The notes: a model not told the origin generated them from the letters alone. A stretch of 64,000 bases of DNA from Agrypnia vestita (GCA_016648135.1 JADDOH010002103.1:124001-188000), one strand, 5' to 3'; shown: positions 33,216-43,660, counted from the stretch's first letter. Made by a program: numbers and translations.

Positions 33216-34275
33216 TGGGAATACCTGTACCTAGACATTCGAAAAAAATCGATTTTTAAATTTTTACATTTTCTTAAAGCGAATGTCTGGTGAAAATTTC
33301 AAACATATTTGTTTAAATATTTTTAAAAAAATAACAAAGTTATAGCTGACAATATTGGCATCCCTTTGTTAATGACGCCCCGCGCTACACGGCGCCGCGC
33401 CACATTCAGGTAGCTGCTAGTCGGGCTCTTTCAAAATAGAAACGTTTGACCTGTTTCTATTATGTTTGTGAAGAGTGCTCGATGATATGGGAATTCTAAG
33501 CAAGAAGGAGGACTTATATTATAGACCTGGAATCGATGATTTTATGTAAGTAGAAAAATTTAGCGATTTATTCATTGCTCAATTTCCAAACACGTTTTAC
33601 TCAAAACCATGTTTCGAAAATCGGTGACCAAAATATCTCGGCAACCACTCAACCAATAACCTTGAAATTTCCAGTGGTTATTTTGTACATAATTATCTAG
33701 CTTTTGTCGCATGATTTTTTTAAGTGACTTAGTTTTTTTTATCGGCATAATAATCCCGAATTTTTCCCGAAAAACGCAATTTTAAATTCAAACGCCCACC
33801 ATTTTGTCAAAAATCTATATTTTCAAAAACACTTAGGTCAAAGACTAAATCATAGTGTCAATTTTGATAATCTCCATTCCCGGATAGAATTGGAGGTTAA
33901 AATATTTTTTCGTTAATTTGATTTTTTCTCTATGTTTTTTCTAATTGATTAATAAAAATTGTTAAATAATTCACAGAACTTTGTTCTGAAATTGCAACTT
34001 CACAATAAGTGTTTTTTAATAATAATCTTTTTGGTTTTTTTATTCTGATGATTACAGATGAAATGGGAGTGGTCACCGCGTATGACTTTTTTCGGCAGTC
34101 AACAAAACCCAAAAATTTTCCGCCAATGTTGAATATTTTTTTAATAAAACATTCGTAAAAGTATGTACTTTCATGTTGAAATGTTACCGATACTATAATT
34201 CATATAGGTTTCCTTAAAAAATTCACAAAAATTGCCCTTTTGCGCACTTTGTAGGTAGGTATTCCCCCCTTAAAG
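33216..34275. mobile_element. Possible relic TIR transposon
   Basis: GGGAATACCTGTACCTA at about 33217 and, inverted at the right, GGGGGGAATACCTACCTA (about 34250-34270) could be degenerate inverted ends; TTAA follows the right end. The interior has non-coding AT-rich sequence with phrases such as GTGAAAATTTCAAAC and AACAAAGTTATAGC that recall insect DNA-transposon interiors. A CpG patch is at 33375-33410. Weak case. Confidence 0.35.
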
Positions 34276-34277
34276 CG

Positions 34278-34312
34278 GTCATGTCCAAAAAACCGGACCT
34301 TTTGGACATGAC
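34278..34312. repeat. Perfect 13-bp stem hairpin
   Basis: GTCATGTCCAAAA, loop AACCGGACC, TTTTGGACATGAC. Could be the tip of a MITE or a termination-like hairpin. Confidence 0.75.
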
Positions 34313-34361
34313 TGTATGTAGGTACTGCGATCGTGCATAAAACATCTTTAATGTAATATTA

Positions 34362-35640
34362 GGTCCTTACATATGAAATTGGCGTTTAGTATGGGAGGAA
34401 CATAAAGCCGATTTTTTTTATTATAATATATTTATTTAATCAAAGTATGTACCATTGCTATCTATGCACTTTTGCCATCTCATAGGTAAATCATCGATCC
34501 CTTTACTAAAAAAACCATTCGGACGGGAATCAATAAAATCTTTGAAGGCGGTTTGGACTGCCCCATCGGAGTTGAATTTTTTCCTTTGCAAGAAGTTATC
34601 CAAATTTCGAAAAAAATGGTAATCTGTTGGGGCAAGGTCCGGAGAGTACGGTGGATGTCTTAGACATTCCAATTGAAGCTCCTCTAATTTGGTAGCCGTC
34701 TGTTGTGCAGTGTGTGGTCTAGCGTTATCATGAAGCAGCAGTGGCCTAGAGCGATTAACCAGCCTCGGTTGTTTAGCAGCTAGCTTTTCCATCATGGTTT
34801 GCAGTTGCTGACAATAGACATCTGCCGTAATCGTCTGGCCAGATTTAAGAAAGCTGTAGTGAACGACACCAGCACTAGTCCACCAAACGCTCACAAGTAA
34901 CTTTTTTGGAGTCAATTTTCGCTTGGGGCATGGTTTGGCTGGTTCGGCAGGGTTCAGCCATTGCGATGAGCGCTTCCGATTATCGTACAGGATCCACTTT
35001 TCATCACAGGTAATGATTCGATTTAAAATCCCTTCATTATTGTGCCGGTTGAGTAATGCAACGCAGCAGTCAACGCGCGTTTGTTGATTTGCTTCACTCA
35101 ATTCGTGAGGTACCCACCTTTCAAGCTTTTTCACCTTACCAATTTGCTTCAAGTGGATTAAAACAGTTTTATCACTAACACCGCAGCCTGCAGCTAACTC
35201 GGATGTGGTTTGCGATGGATCCGCTTCCACAATAGCCTTCAATTCTTCATTATCAACTTTGGTCTCCGGCCGTCCACGGGGCTTGTTCTGCAGGTCGAAA
35301 TTTCCAGAACGAAAACGTTGGAACCAAAAACTCACTGTGTTTTCTTTTGCGGCACCGTCGCCTTACACATCATTAATCCTTCAAGCCGTTTCTGCAGCAC
35401 TAGTGCCACGGTGGAACTCGTACTCGTAAATAACGCGATATTTCAAGTTTTTCATTTTGTAAACTGAGTGACGCAAAGAAAAAAACAATTGAGGAAAAAA
35501 CAAATGAATTATAATTTTCAAAACACAAATACATGAGTAAATAGATGTATAAATTTGGATTTGGAATTCCTAACCAAAGAGAAGATATTTGAGATCAAAT
35601 TTGCCAGTACGGCAAAACGCCAATTTCATATGTAAGGACC
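34362..35640 (-). mobile_element. Mariner element, copy 2
   Basis: 1279 bp, termini identical in sequence to copy 1 (GGTCCTTACATATGAAAT) and TA on both sides (34360-34361, 35641-35642). Nearly identical to 1601-2880 throughout. Confidence 0.95.
34436..35455 (-). pseudogene. Mariner transposase with one nonsense codon
   Basis: Aligns with the intact transposase at 1676-2695 end to end. Codon 31 is TAA (plus TTA at 35363-35365) where the other copy has Tyr (DVYGDG). Downstream the frame stays open for about 300 codons with all three catalytic Asp present. Other differences: TVSFWF for TVRFWF, RFRSG for RFHSG, CDEKW for CDENW, NFLQ for NILQ, GIDDL for GIDEL. The CDEKW form is the usual family sequence. 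Non-functional unless read through or re-initiated. Confidence 0.93.
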
Positions 35641-35664
35641 TAATATTATTAATTGACATGGCAG

Positions 35665-35955
35665 TTACTTTGTGATACAACACAAGATGGTTTGGTCATA
35701 TAGAACGTATGAGCGAGGAAATAATGGTTAAAAAAATACATAGGGCAAGTGTTGAAGGTAACAGGTAAGAAGGTGTCCGCGAAAGACCTGGAACGATCAG
35801 ATTCTACAACTATTGGAGGATGGCCCTATTAAAAACCTCAACAACCGTAGAGCATGCATGAGAAGATATATGAATGTAGCCGAAGCAAAATTAGTATGCA
35901 AAGATAGAGAAATATAGCCCTTCGGGAAACGGCGTGATGATTAGTTAGTTAGTTA
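35665..35955 (+). pseudogene. LINE ORF2 C-terminus (FGHxER type)
   Basis: Reads RWFGHIERMSEEIMVKKI, RASVEGNR, then RERPGTI-like and NLNNRRACMRRYMNVAEAK, VCKDREI then PFGKRRDD, with frame breaks. This C-terminal domain with the NRRACM...VCKDR ending is typical of RTE-like insect LINEs. It ends with TTAGTTAGTTAG, the family's simple 3' tail, also seen reversed at 38092-38100. Likely same clade as the RT at 6436-7720. Confidence 0.8.
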
Positions 35956-36860
35956 AATTTCTCCTGATGATAATAGTGATAAATTAGGAAACTATAATAG
36001 TGATAAATTTAACTCAACTCAACTGCATTACAAAGTTTAATTTGGTTTAAAAACTGATCTGAAAAAAAACTGACTGTCACAAAAATAGGCCAGGCTATGA
36101 CGCTTTTATCTCAGAAAGTTTATGACACGGGTGGAAAATCAACGGCGTCAATGGATTGAAGACATGTACGAATTATTTCTTATTTCCTCATCTTCTGATT
36201 GAGGTGCTCTTGATCTGAATATGAACACTACATCATTCAACTCCTCATTCCAAAAGCAGTCGTCTAGGCTGTGGCATCGCATCATAACAGATCACAACTA
36301 CCTTGAAAAGTAGAAAAAAAGCAATTTTATCTTTCTTTTACGTTGCTTAACCTACAAGATTTGATATATTTAGAAAAGATAAGGATGATTTATAAAAATA
36401 AAGAATAATCTACTCGTTTTATTATCATGGAGATAGTTTTGTCGCTGTAACATTGTATACCGGATATCTATTTCAATTGTTCCACTAAATTCTGCGGTTG
36501 ATTGGAGGAATTTGCCAACTGGCAATATACCCGCCATTGTAATATTATGTATGCAAAAGGGGAATAAATAAATAATAAATACTACATTCCCCATTTGTTC
36601 CCAACGCAAATCGCCAGGGTAGAAAAAGGTTGGGGCGTGGATGTGACGGGAGTCGGGAGGGGAATGGATGGGAGAACGAGATTAGACTGTAGACATAGAG
36701 AACGAGAGTAGACTGTAACAATGATGGATGGAGGAAGAGGAAGCTCGACCTACCAATGCCGCCAATGTTTATGTTCCAGACGGTACGAGACGAGCTCAAG
36801 TGGTCAACGAGTTGGCGACATTAATTAACATCTTTATTATACTTCACATATCGACAAAGT
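35956..36860. other. Unassigned stretch
   Basis: At 36210-36320 the plus strand reads NTTSFNSSFQKQSSRLWHRI and ITDHNYLEK, which recalls LINE ORF2 C-termini but is too short to assign. The rest shows no supported feature. Confidence 0.35.
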
Positions 36861-37320
36861 TTCAACGATATGGTGATGAAAATACTTCTGAAAGTGGGGG
36901 TCGATAATTAGTGGTAGGTAAACGAAAGAAAACGTTCACTCTTCGAGCGGTAGATTTGAATTGCACAGGTGTAGGACGAGGAAGGAAGGAGGTCGTGACG
37001 TAAATGCCAATAAGATCCAGATTCGTCGCGAATACCGAACACCGTTGGCGAATTCGGGAATCGGCCCCCGACGACAATGAGAAGAGTGTTGTCGGGCTCG
37101 GTAGCCAGCCGTTACGGAAAACGCCGGCCGGGTCACGCCATGACCTCGTTAACCCGCGGGGAGCGGAAATGGGTCGATTTGGACTTCGGTACACACTTTA
37201 TTTGGTTTGGGATTTCTATTCTGAGAATTTTTTCGTACAAACTCAAAGCATAAAATCGCCTTTTATATTTATCTACACGCTCTAAGTAGGGAAGATAAAA
37301 TGTGGCAAGTGCCATAAGGG
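36861..37320. other. CpG-rich block of unknown origin
   Basis: Unusually GC- and CpG-rich for the window (GGGAATCGGCCCCCGACG near 37059; ACGCCGGCCGGGTCACG near 37121). Both strands have readings of 93-110 codons, but they look like side effects of base composition. Could be a host exon, an LTR leader or a satellite remnant. Confidence 0.35.
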
Positions 37321-37584
37321 TGCTAAATAGAAGGTGGATAAAAAGTATGAACCTTTTTTTATTTTTTTATCCAATGGCTTACATTCGTTTTAGGTTTAAT
37401 TTTAGTACGGCTGTCTCACTAGAAAACTTTATATTGATACAAGTTGATTAAAAAAAGATCAATCGTCGTCCACATTCTCATCACAAACATAGTTTATTTG
37501 AACTCATGTTCACTCTAATACAAAATGTTACCTGGCAAATTACGACATTTGTTACGACATTTAAATTTTTCATTTCGGGAAACT

Positions 37585-37830
37585 TCACAGCTACGAAGAT
37601 CGTCCTTTCGCGTCCCGGCGGATAATGCCCGGTCTTGCAGCGCGACACGAGACACTCAGTGGAGCTAATGATTCGCTTTCTTTATCTGACATCAATTTGC
37701 ATGTTGAACTAAGTATAAAAAACTCTGAGTTCTTCTTACAATAAGTCAACATCCTAATAATGTTGGTTATTATTCTCCCATCACAAGAATGTGTCGTACG
37801 TATGTATAATATGTATTTATTCCTACACAA
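37585..37830 (+). pseudogene. Fragment of the CR1/Jockey-like LINE tail
   Basis: Matches 31990-32240: TTCACAGCTACGAAGATCG, AGCGGAGCTATTGATTC-like, TATCTGACATCAATTTGCAT and CTAATAATGTTGG. It carries a 40-bp GC-rich replacement at 37608-37650. Truncated both sides. Confidence 0.8.
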
Positions 37831-38091
37831 CATAAAAAGTAATTAATTGGAATAATGGGCGGAGTTTGAAAGAAGTAATATATTGTTTTTTTACGTATTT
37901 TGTGCCCAGTATTCTGTTCTCATTAAAATTAAAATAAAAATAAGTTATTTTTCTATTTCCACGTTTTTAACGTCAGAATAGGCCACGAGATCCGATTTCT
38001 ACAGAGAAACACATCACGAAAACAATCAGACTTGACTAAATCACAATATGTGTATAGTGAACTCGCCGCGAATCGAGTTGTCAAAACACTC
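37831..38091. other. Unassigned stretch
   Basis: AT-rich; nothing recognised. Confidence 0.3.
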
Positions 38092-38640
38092 ACTAACTAA
38101 CCGTCACGCCGTTTCCCCGCAGGGGTAGGTAGATAGGATAGAACGCCATATCCTTCTATCTTTGCACACCACTTTGCTTCGGCTACATTCTTTTTTATTT
38201 TTTTATTTATTTTTATTTATTAAATACAAATCATTATATATTTACGTATCTGATACACAAAAAAATTTAGGTATCTACATTCATTTTTTTATCATTGTAC
38301 CTCTCCAAAAAGAGACTTAACTCTTGTCTCTGGAGAGGGAGTTTCACTTTTATATATATACATATAATATATATATATATATATACTATATATATATATA
38401 TATATTTTTTTTTAAATTTTTTTTTAACAGTACATAAATATATATAAGCAGAAAAAAAACAACAGACCAAGAGGCCCAATTAGGGTCATTCTCCGATACT
38501 TGTAGTGTATGATCGTGCCAGATTTTTCGCGGACGCCCTCTATTCCTGTTGCCTTCAACACCCGTCCCATATACTTTCTTAACCATCCTTTCCTCGCTCG
38601 TACGTTCTACATGACCAAACCATCTTAGCACTCCTTTCTT
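38092..38640 (-). pseudogene. LINE ORF2 C-terminus (FGHxER type), split by a nested tail
   Basis: Minus strand from 38631: MLRWFGHVERTSEERMVKK, VEGNRNRGRPRKIWHD, LQVSENDPNWASW, then an insertion (about 38195-38460), then VAEAKWCAKIEGYG and the 3' end GGCGTGACGGTTAGTTAG. Same family as 35665-35955. The insertion contains an A-rich LINE tail and an (AT)n run. Confidence 0.82.
38195..38460 (-). repeat. Nested retroelement tail with (AT)n microsatellite
   Basis: Reverse complement of 38200-38345 matches 29285-29430 (AAGTCTCTTTTTGGAGAGG, then AATAAATAAAAATAAATAAA). The AT dinucleotide run occupies about 38350-38406. Confidence 0.75.
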
Positions 38641-39215
38641 TGTTCTATCTTAGCCAGCATTACATTCATATTCAAAACAAATCCTTGGTGACCTCAGGAA
38701 TCAAAGTTAGAATTTTCGTTTTTTGATTCTCCCACAATTTTTATTGTCCTGCAATGCAATTTTGAAGTTATCTTTCATACTGTGGGTGAATCGACATGTT
38801 TTTTCATATTTTTAACATTGCAGTTAACCGAACAATGTTTTTTTGTATTTTTAACCGAACGAATGTTTTCTTTTGCCGTTTATCCGAACAAAAAGGTTTT
38901 TTTTTGTATTTTTAAGTGAACGAATGAATGTCTTTCGCATTTTAACCAAACAAATGTAGCAAAATGATGACTTATTTTATGTCGCTGGGCCGGGCTGGCG
39001 GCTTGACGAGTTCGCGTCCCAAGTGGTGGCCACTCTGCCGTAATTGGACCAACCGGAGAGCCCCAGACCCGACCATTATTAATATGAATAATGCCTTTAT
39101 TTGGTAACAATAGGTGTCTCACTGTGATACAAGGAATAACGTATCTACATGTTCCAAAATTCGATCTTTTCGTGCGTCTACGTAAATGGTTTCATAATTT
39201 CCTCACAATCTCTTA
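38641..39215. other. Unassigned stretch with short tandem phrases
   Basis: GTATTTTTAACCGAACGAATG-like phrases recur at about 38805, 38850 and 38905 with a period near 50 bp. A CG-richer segment at 38985-39075 is not recognised. Confidence 0.4.
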
Positions 39216-39353
39216 GGCCCGAATTCATAGTCAACACTTAGATTATTTAAAGGTTCAGGTACGCCTTAAAAGCGTAATTTTCAGTACAAAACAACACTTT
39301 TAAGGCGTACCTTAACCTTTTAACCATCTAAGTATTGAGTCTGATTTCGGACC
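39216..39353. mobile_element. 138-bp Harbinger-like MITE
   Basis: Inverted ends GGCCCGAATTCATAGTCAAC and, reversed, GGTCCGAAATCAGACTCAAT; inner pairing through AGGTACGCCTTAAAAG. Left flank TTA, right flank TTC. A second 138-bp copy is at 54856-54993 and a half copy at 20363-20450. Confidence 0.88.
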
Positions 39354-39860
39354 TTCGAAGTGGGCGACCCGTTGAAATAACAAAACGACATTGAAAAATT
39401 CCAAGTGATAGAGACAATTACATAATTTGAAAATGTAAGAAATTAAAAAATCCATGAACAACAATTTTAACAACAATAGATGGCGATTTCTGATATTCAG
39501 AGCGATCAGGGAAATACTTCAACTATGGTATGGACATGCCTTACAGGGAGGATGCAATATGAACAGGGAAGGGACTTATATGTATTTAATTTTAAATTAT
39601 ATTTTTAGTTAAAAAGTTTATTTTATTATTACAAATGAATATTTATTACACAATAAAACTAATATAATTTTAAAAAAATAAGGAATAAATTATAAATAAC
39701 CAAGTCCTTTTTACAAATGGTTTTCTTTTAAATTTGTTTTCATATTAGTACTTAATTATTACTTAGTAGTACGCTAATGCATAAAGTTAATTATTGATTT
39801 TATTAAATTTGAAACAGTCTTTAAGAAGGTTTTTTTAAATTTTATTTTACTTGTATTAAA
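39354..39860. other. Unassigned AT-rich stretch
   Basis: Nothing recognised. Confidence 0.3.
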
Positions 39861-40020
39861 GCAGTAGCTTGTTGGTCTTGTGTTTAGGACTCTCACCTCG
39901 TGATCCAAAGGTCGCAGGTTCGAATCTCACTCCAGACAAGCGAGTTAGTCCTATTATCACAGCACAAGCGTTTAGCTTTCTATTTTTCTTCCTTTAAATA
40001 AAAGTTGAATTTGCAACACT
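39861..40020 (+). repeat. tRNA-derived SINE head
   Basis: A-box-like TAGCTTGTTGG (39865) and B-box GGTTCGAATC (39917-39926) separated by 52 bp, with GTGATCCAAAGGTCGC between. These are internal RNA polymerase III promoter elements. Acceptor-stem pairing is not evident, so it is not a functional tRNA gene. Tail to about 40015 is AT-rich. Confidence 0.65.
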
Positions 40021-40038
40021 CGACTGTTACCTCAAGAA

Positions 40039-40287
40039 GCCCCAGTACACGATTTTCGGAATTGCTCTCGATTTTGCTAAATTCAACGTAAATTTATTAA
40101 ATCATTTTGCAAAACCCATAGCTAAACAGGCTTTTAATCAATTTTATAATGATAGATCCATTTACTCTTGAAGCATTTCCTTAAAAAGTATGAACAAATA
40201 TATTGTTATAACATCAAAAAAATTATAACCCCGTTTACGTTAAATTTAGCAAAATCGAGAGCAAATACGAAATTCGTGTACTGGGGC
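40039..40287. mobile_element. 249-bp MITE with 50-bp inverted repeats
   Basis: Left GCCCCAGTACACGATTTTCG and, inverted, GGCCCCAGTACACGAATTTC; pairing continues through CTCGATTTTGCTAAATTTAACG. Right flank ACTTAAG and left flank TCAAGA might be remnants of a TTAA site, uncertain. Truncated copy at 4636-4842. Confidence 0.85.
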
Positions 40288-40584
40288 CACTTAAGGGTAG
40301 TCCAACTGTTATACAAATTGAGTCAAGAATATTGGAAAAAAAATGCCAACTTTGAAGTCGCTTAGCTCCATAACTATTGTTATTATTATGCAAACCGAGT
40401 CTCTTAAGTAATAATGTTACTTGTAATAAGACGCGACTTATTTACTAAAACATTATACTTTTTAAGAGTATTTAGTTGAACTTTTTCATAATTGTTTCAA
40501 AATTTGCCTACAAGCTCGTCATAATTTTTTAAACAGGGCGAACCTTGCGCCAGATTGTGGACAAGAAATTTACTCTTTATATAT
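40288..40584. other. Possible half of the foldback MITE family
   Basis: At 40320-40400 the plus strand has GAATATTGGAAAAAAAATGC, CAACTTTGAAGTCGC and AGCTCCATAACTATTG, similar to internal parts of 15204-15640 and 41619-42065. Ends not found. Confidence 0.4.
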
Positions 40585-40964
40585 TGTCACGAGATGGTAG
40601 ATGTAGAAAGAAATGCACGTAATAAAGGATTTTACAGTTCTCTACACATTATAAAGTGAATTGGAAAGTGCTACGTTAATATGGCGGTCTACGCACAACG
40701 CGGACAGTGCGTTTTCATGACAGAAAGCGATGTCATAGAAACTAATGCGAGTTTGACCACATATAATCCATACACAAAAGTAAAGTGAAATAGAAAAGTA
40801 CCTACCTACGTATTTGTGAAATATTCAAGAGTAACAATTTAGATCGAATAATGAAATCGATGTGAATTAATAAAGAATGGTGCTTCGATTAAAGTCGTTA
40901 ACTAATGAAACTTGAATTAATTTTTAGTGTGTGATTTGCCTCCTGTAGCCATGATCCCTTGACA
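40585..40964 (+). mobile_element. LTR-like block A, 4-bp duplication
   Basis: TGTCACGAGATGG start and CCCTTGACA end (TG...CA), flanked by ATAT on both sides (40581-40584, 40965-40968), as for gypsy-type LTRs. The start and end sequences resemble block B. Just after it lies TTGGTGGTCAAGTGAAACGG (40970-40989), of the kind seen at the primer-binding region of gypsy elements. Confidence 0.6.
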
Positions 40965-40998
40965 ATATGTTGGTGGTCAAGTGAAACGGAGATAATAT

Positions 40999-41470
40999 TG
41001 TAACGGAAAGAATTACACGTAATCGATGATTTTATGGCATCTACGCGTTTAAGACTAAAATTGGAAAATACTAGGAGGTTCTAAGATGATCCACACGAAT
41101 TTTGAAATGACCAGGCTATGCTCGTCAATTCTCGAACCATCGCGACGCGACATTTTTTCTATAAAAGGAGACGGCCAGCCGCTGCGTAAACGTTTAACGA
41201 GAGCGACATTGCTGTCGGTAGGTGCACCAGTCGTGAATAACCGAGCGAAATATATTCGGCGCGACGTGTGAGAAAATTCTAGAACGAACTTATCGAATTA
41301 CGAAATTGAATACCTAATTAGTGTGAGAAATATTCTAGAAACATTTAGTGACTGTATTTAAATATAGTAATGCTCTAGTTAAATTCGTGTCCAGTAACTT
41401 TTTGGTAAATAAATTAAACTTTATATTGTTTTAGTGTTTCATTTGTCACCCACAGCCACGTCCCGTGACA
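40999..41470 (+). mobile_element. LTR-like block B with TATA box
   Basis: TGTAACGGAAAGAATTACAC start, CCCGTGACA end. TATA box CTATAAAAGGAG (41159) followed by a CpG-rich leader, and AATAAA at 41410 for 3' processing. About 34 bp from block A; shares ATTACACGTAAT and GTTTTAGTGT-like phrases with it. Probably two diverged LTRs with the internal region deleted, or one LTR inserted beside another. Confidence 0.6.
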
Positions 41471-41484
41471 TTATTGTTATTCAG

Positions 41485-42140
41485 CAGGGGCGTGCAGTGA
41501 GAACAAGAAGCATTAATTTTCTTTAAACATATATTTGGAGAAAAAATCGTAATGAAATATTTATCTGGCAGAATATTATGAAATGTTAATCATTGAGATA
41601 GGAATATTACGAAACATACAGGGTTATTTGGAAAATATTAATAACCTCCCATGACTATATTCTTGCTCTGATTATGAGTCGTAAATCAATAGTCATGGAG
41701 CTATGCAATATCAAAGTTTGTATTTTTTTTCAATATTTCTGACTTATTTTTTACAAAAGGTTGAATTATCATTGCAGTAACTATTATCGATTACTAAAAA
41801 CTCATTCGTTTCAATACAAGTTAAATAAAATGATAAAAACCTTGCAGAAATTCCAGCTGGAATGGTTTCCAATCGGAATGCGAAGATTTTTATTATTTTA
41901 TTTGACTTGCATTAAAGGGAACGAATAAGTCAGAAGTGTTGAAATAAAAATGCAAACTTTGATGTCGAATATCTCCATAACTATTGATGTTAGGTCATGG
42001 TTGATTGAATACTTTCTACTCATATAGTCCTGCGAGGTTGTTAAAGTTTTCCAAATATTCCTGTGTATCTTATTTCGGTTTCTTTTCAAAATAAATGCTT
42101 AGGAAAATTTCACGCTTCTTGTTCTCACTGCACGCTCCTG
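41485..42140. mobile_element. hAT-like element containing a nested MITE
   Basis: Inverted ends CAGGGGCGTGCAGTGAGAAC and, reversed, CAGGAGCGTGCAGTGAGAAC, continuing AAGAAGC. Similar in style to the hAT ends at 29229 (CAGTGGCGTGCAG). No matching 8-bp duplication seen. The interior 41619-42065 is another element. Confidence 0.75.
41619..42065. mobile_element. Foldback MITE nested in the hAT-like element
   Basis: Ends CAGGGTTATTTGGAAAATAT and, inverted, CACAGGAATATTTGGAAAAC, TA on both sides (41617-41618, 42066-42067). Long arms with CAATATTTCTGACTTATTTT and GCAAACTTTGATGTCG pair across the element. Same family as 15204-15640. A 50-bp spacer (41840-41880) separates the arms. Confidence 0.85.
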
Positions 42141-42405
42141 TCAAAATTGTGAATACACTCTAAACGCGCTCTAGAATCTGCGGCGTAATGCATGTAGTAA
42201 TTATTTCTACCAGGCTGGTCGCGGTCCGTGTTGTAATTGCGTGAAAATAATAAGAGCTGACTTCTTAGAGGCCAAAAGTTTGGTGTGGATAGTGCAGCCC
42301 AGGGAATGGCTAACACATTTAAACATATTATTCATTATTAATGATGGTGCGGTATTATTATTTTAATTTAAACTTAACTAAACTTTGTAATGCACACGCG
42401 TTGGG

Positions 42406-42472
42406 TTAATTTAACACGACTATAGTTTCGAGAGGAGCAGTGCCTCTCGTCGTCAGGTGTAATTTATATCTA
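42406..42472 (-). ncRNA. Hammerhead ribozyme-like motif, nearly complete
   Basis: Minus strand: stem I strand ACAC, core CTGACGA (plus 42450-42456), stem II GAGAGG/CCTCTC with loop CACTGCT, core GAAAC (plus 42425-42429), short loop TATA, cleavage triplet GTC, then GTGT (stem I partner). Stem III would be a single C-G pair, as in the minimal type I hammerheads known from Penelope-like elements. One extra C lies between the core and stem II. Outer GGGTTA/TAACCC extends stem I. Self-cleavage not testable here. Confidence 0.7.
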
Positions 42473-42813
42473 ACCCAAATACAGAAATTATGAAAATATT
42501 TGAGTAGAGTAACGGGTCGCGGAGCAGTGGAAGTAAATTTTTTCTGCGGTCTCTAAGGGGAAGAATGTGATGTTGTTATTTTAACATCCTCATATTTTTA
42601 AAAATATTTTTGTTTAACACTCCCGTTCCGGAATGGGGTTGCAATTTAACCCCAAAAATCTTATTTTAATATCTATTTAATATTTTTATATTAATATTTT
42701 TTTTTTGGAAATACAACACATACAAGTTATACTAAAATATGTATATATAAGATAACATACAGTATCGAGCATATTAACTTATATCCTAGCACAAACACAA
42801 ACAACCTTAATAA
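42473..42813. other. Unassigned stretch
   Basis: Continuation of the hammerhead-bearing repeat to an unknown end. CCCGTTCCGGAATGGGG at 42622 is a short inverted repeat. Otherwise AT-rich. Confidence 0.35.
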
Positions 42814-42970
42814 AAAACACCTTAATTATTCTTTAAAAATAAAAATTCCAAAATATGAAATGTGCTAATAAATGATGTACTTATAAAACAGAATGCCGTT
42901 GGAAGCGGCGTCATTTATTGGCACATTTCATACATTGGAATTTTTATTTTTAAAGAAATTAAAGTGTTTT
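42814..42970. repeat. Foldback with 60-bp arms
   Basis: Left arm 42814-42875 (AAAACACCTTAATT, TTTAAAAATAAAAATTCC, ATGAAATGTGC) pairs with 42911-42970 with few mismatches. Loop of 35 bp. Resembles a MITE or palindromic terminus. Confidence 0.8.
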
Positions 42971-43029
42971 CATTAAAAAAACTAACTTTTATTTAGTGAG
43001 TAAAGCCCCAAAATACGAGAATAAATAGA

Positions 43030-43660
43030 CTATAATTTTTAAAATCATTTCTTTATATAAATAAATATCGATTTAAAATCAACAAAAAACGTAAAAATTT
43101 CTTGCAAATTTAAAACCTTATAATTAAAACTATATTAAAATTGAATATTTCTTAGTTTCCTTACTACGGATTCTAGATAATGAAGTTTACTCTATATGTA
43201 TAAAAATACATATTAAGCGTACATATTCGTACATTCATTAAAAATTAGCGCCGCCTAGGACACTAAAAACGATTTTTTTGGCCGCGGACTGTCGATTAAT
43301 GCTTATATTTTCTTAATTATTATAAATTATTTTTAGTTAATTACTTTTATATACAAACAAAAGTTCTATCTAAGTTTTTGCCTTAAAAAATTGCAATTTA
43401 GAATATAAATTCTGATATAAATGAATAATAAAAACAAGTAATTGAATGTTTCGGCGTTAACTTTGTGGAAATCCATTATGAACATACCTCAGTCTTAATT
43501 CACCTGATGAAGGAAACGGACGTTTCCGAAACGTGTAGTGAAACAAGTGCTCAAATATAAGTGAAAAAAAAAAAACAAAGTTCATTGAATAATAAAAAAC
43601 CCAATTTTTCGTAAACAAAACGCCGAAATATGCATTTGCAGTGAATGTCCAGCCTTAATT
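43030..43660 (+). repeat. Dispersed repeat family R3 with inserted hammerhead segment
   Basis: Same phrases as 7765-8150 and 10030-10530 (CGGATTCTAGATAATG, CACTAAAAACG, TTGGCCGCGGACTGTCG), ending CATTTGCAGTGAATGTCCAGC. A segment at about 43455-43590 that is absent from the 10030 copy carries the hammerhead-like motif. Confidence 0.7.
43499..43542 (+). ncRNA. Hammerhead ribozyme-like motif
   Basis: TTCAC (stem I), CTGATGA (43504-43510), one extra A, stem II GGAAAC-GGAC-GTTTCC (43512-43527), GAAAC (43528-43532), GUGUA with a potential GUA cleavage triplet, then GTGAA (43538-43542) pairing with TTCAC. Stem III is minimal or absent. Core bases all match the hammerhead consensus. Confidence 0.65.

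Noticed and set aside
36862..37285. Overlapping 93- and 110-codon readings on both strands
   Set aside because: Both are explained by the CpG-rich composition; neither matches a known protein.
38267..38479. 70-codon minus reading with Tyr/Ile repeats
   Set aside because: Product of the (AT)n microsatellite.
39861..39935. Functional tRNA gene
   Set aside because: Has A and B boxes, but no acceptor stem pairing or proper anticodon arm; fits a SINE head better.
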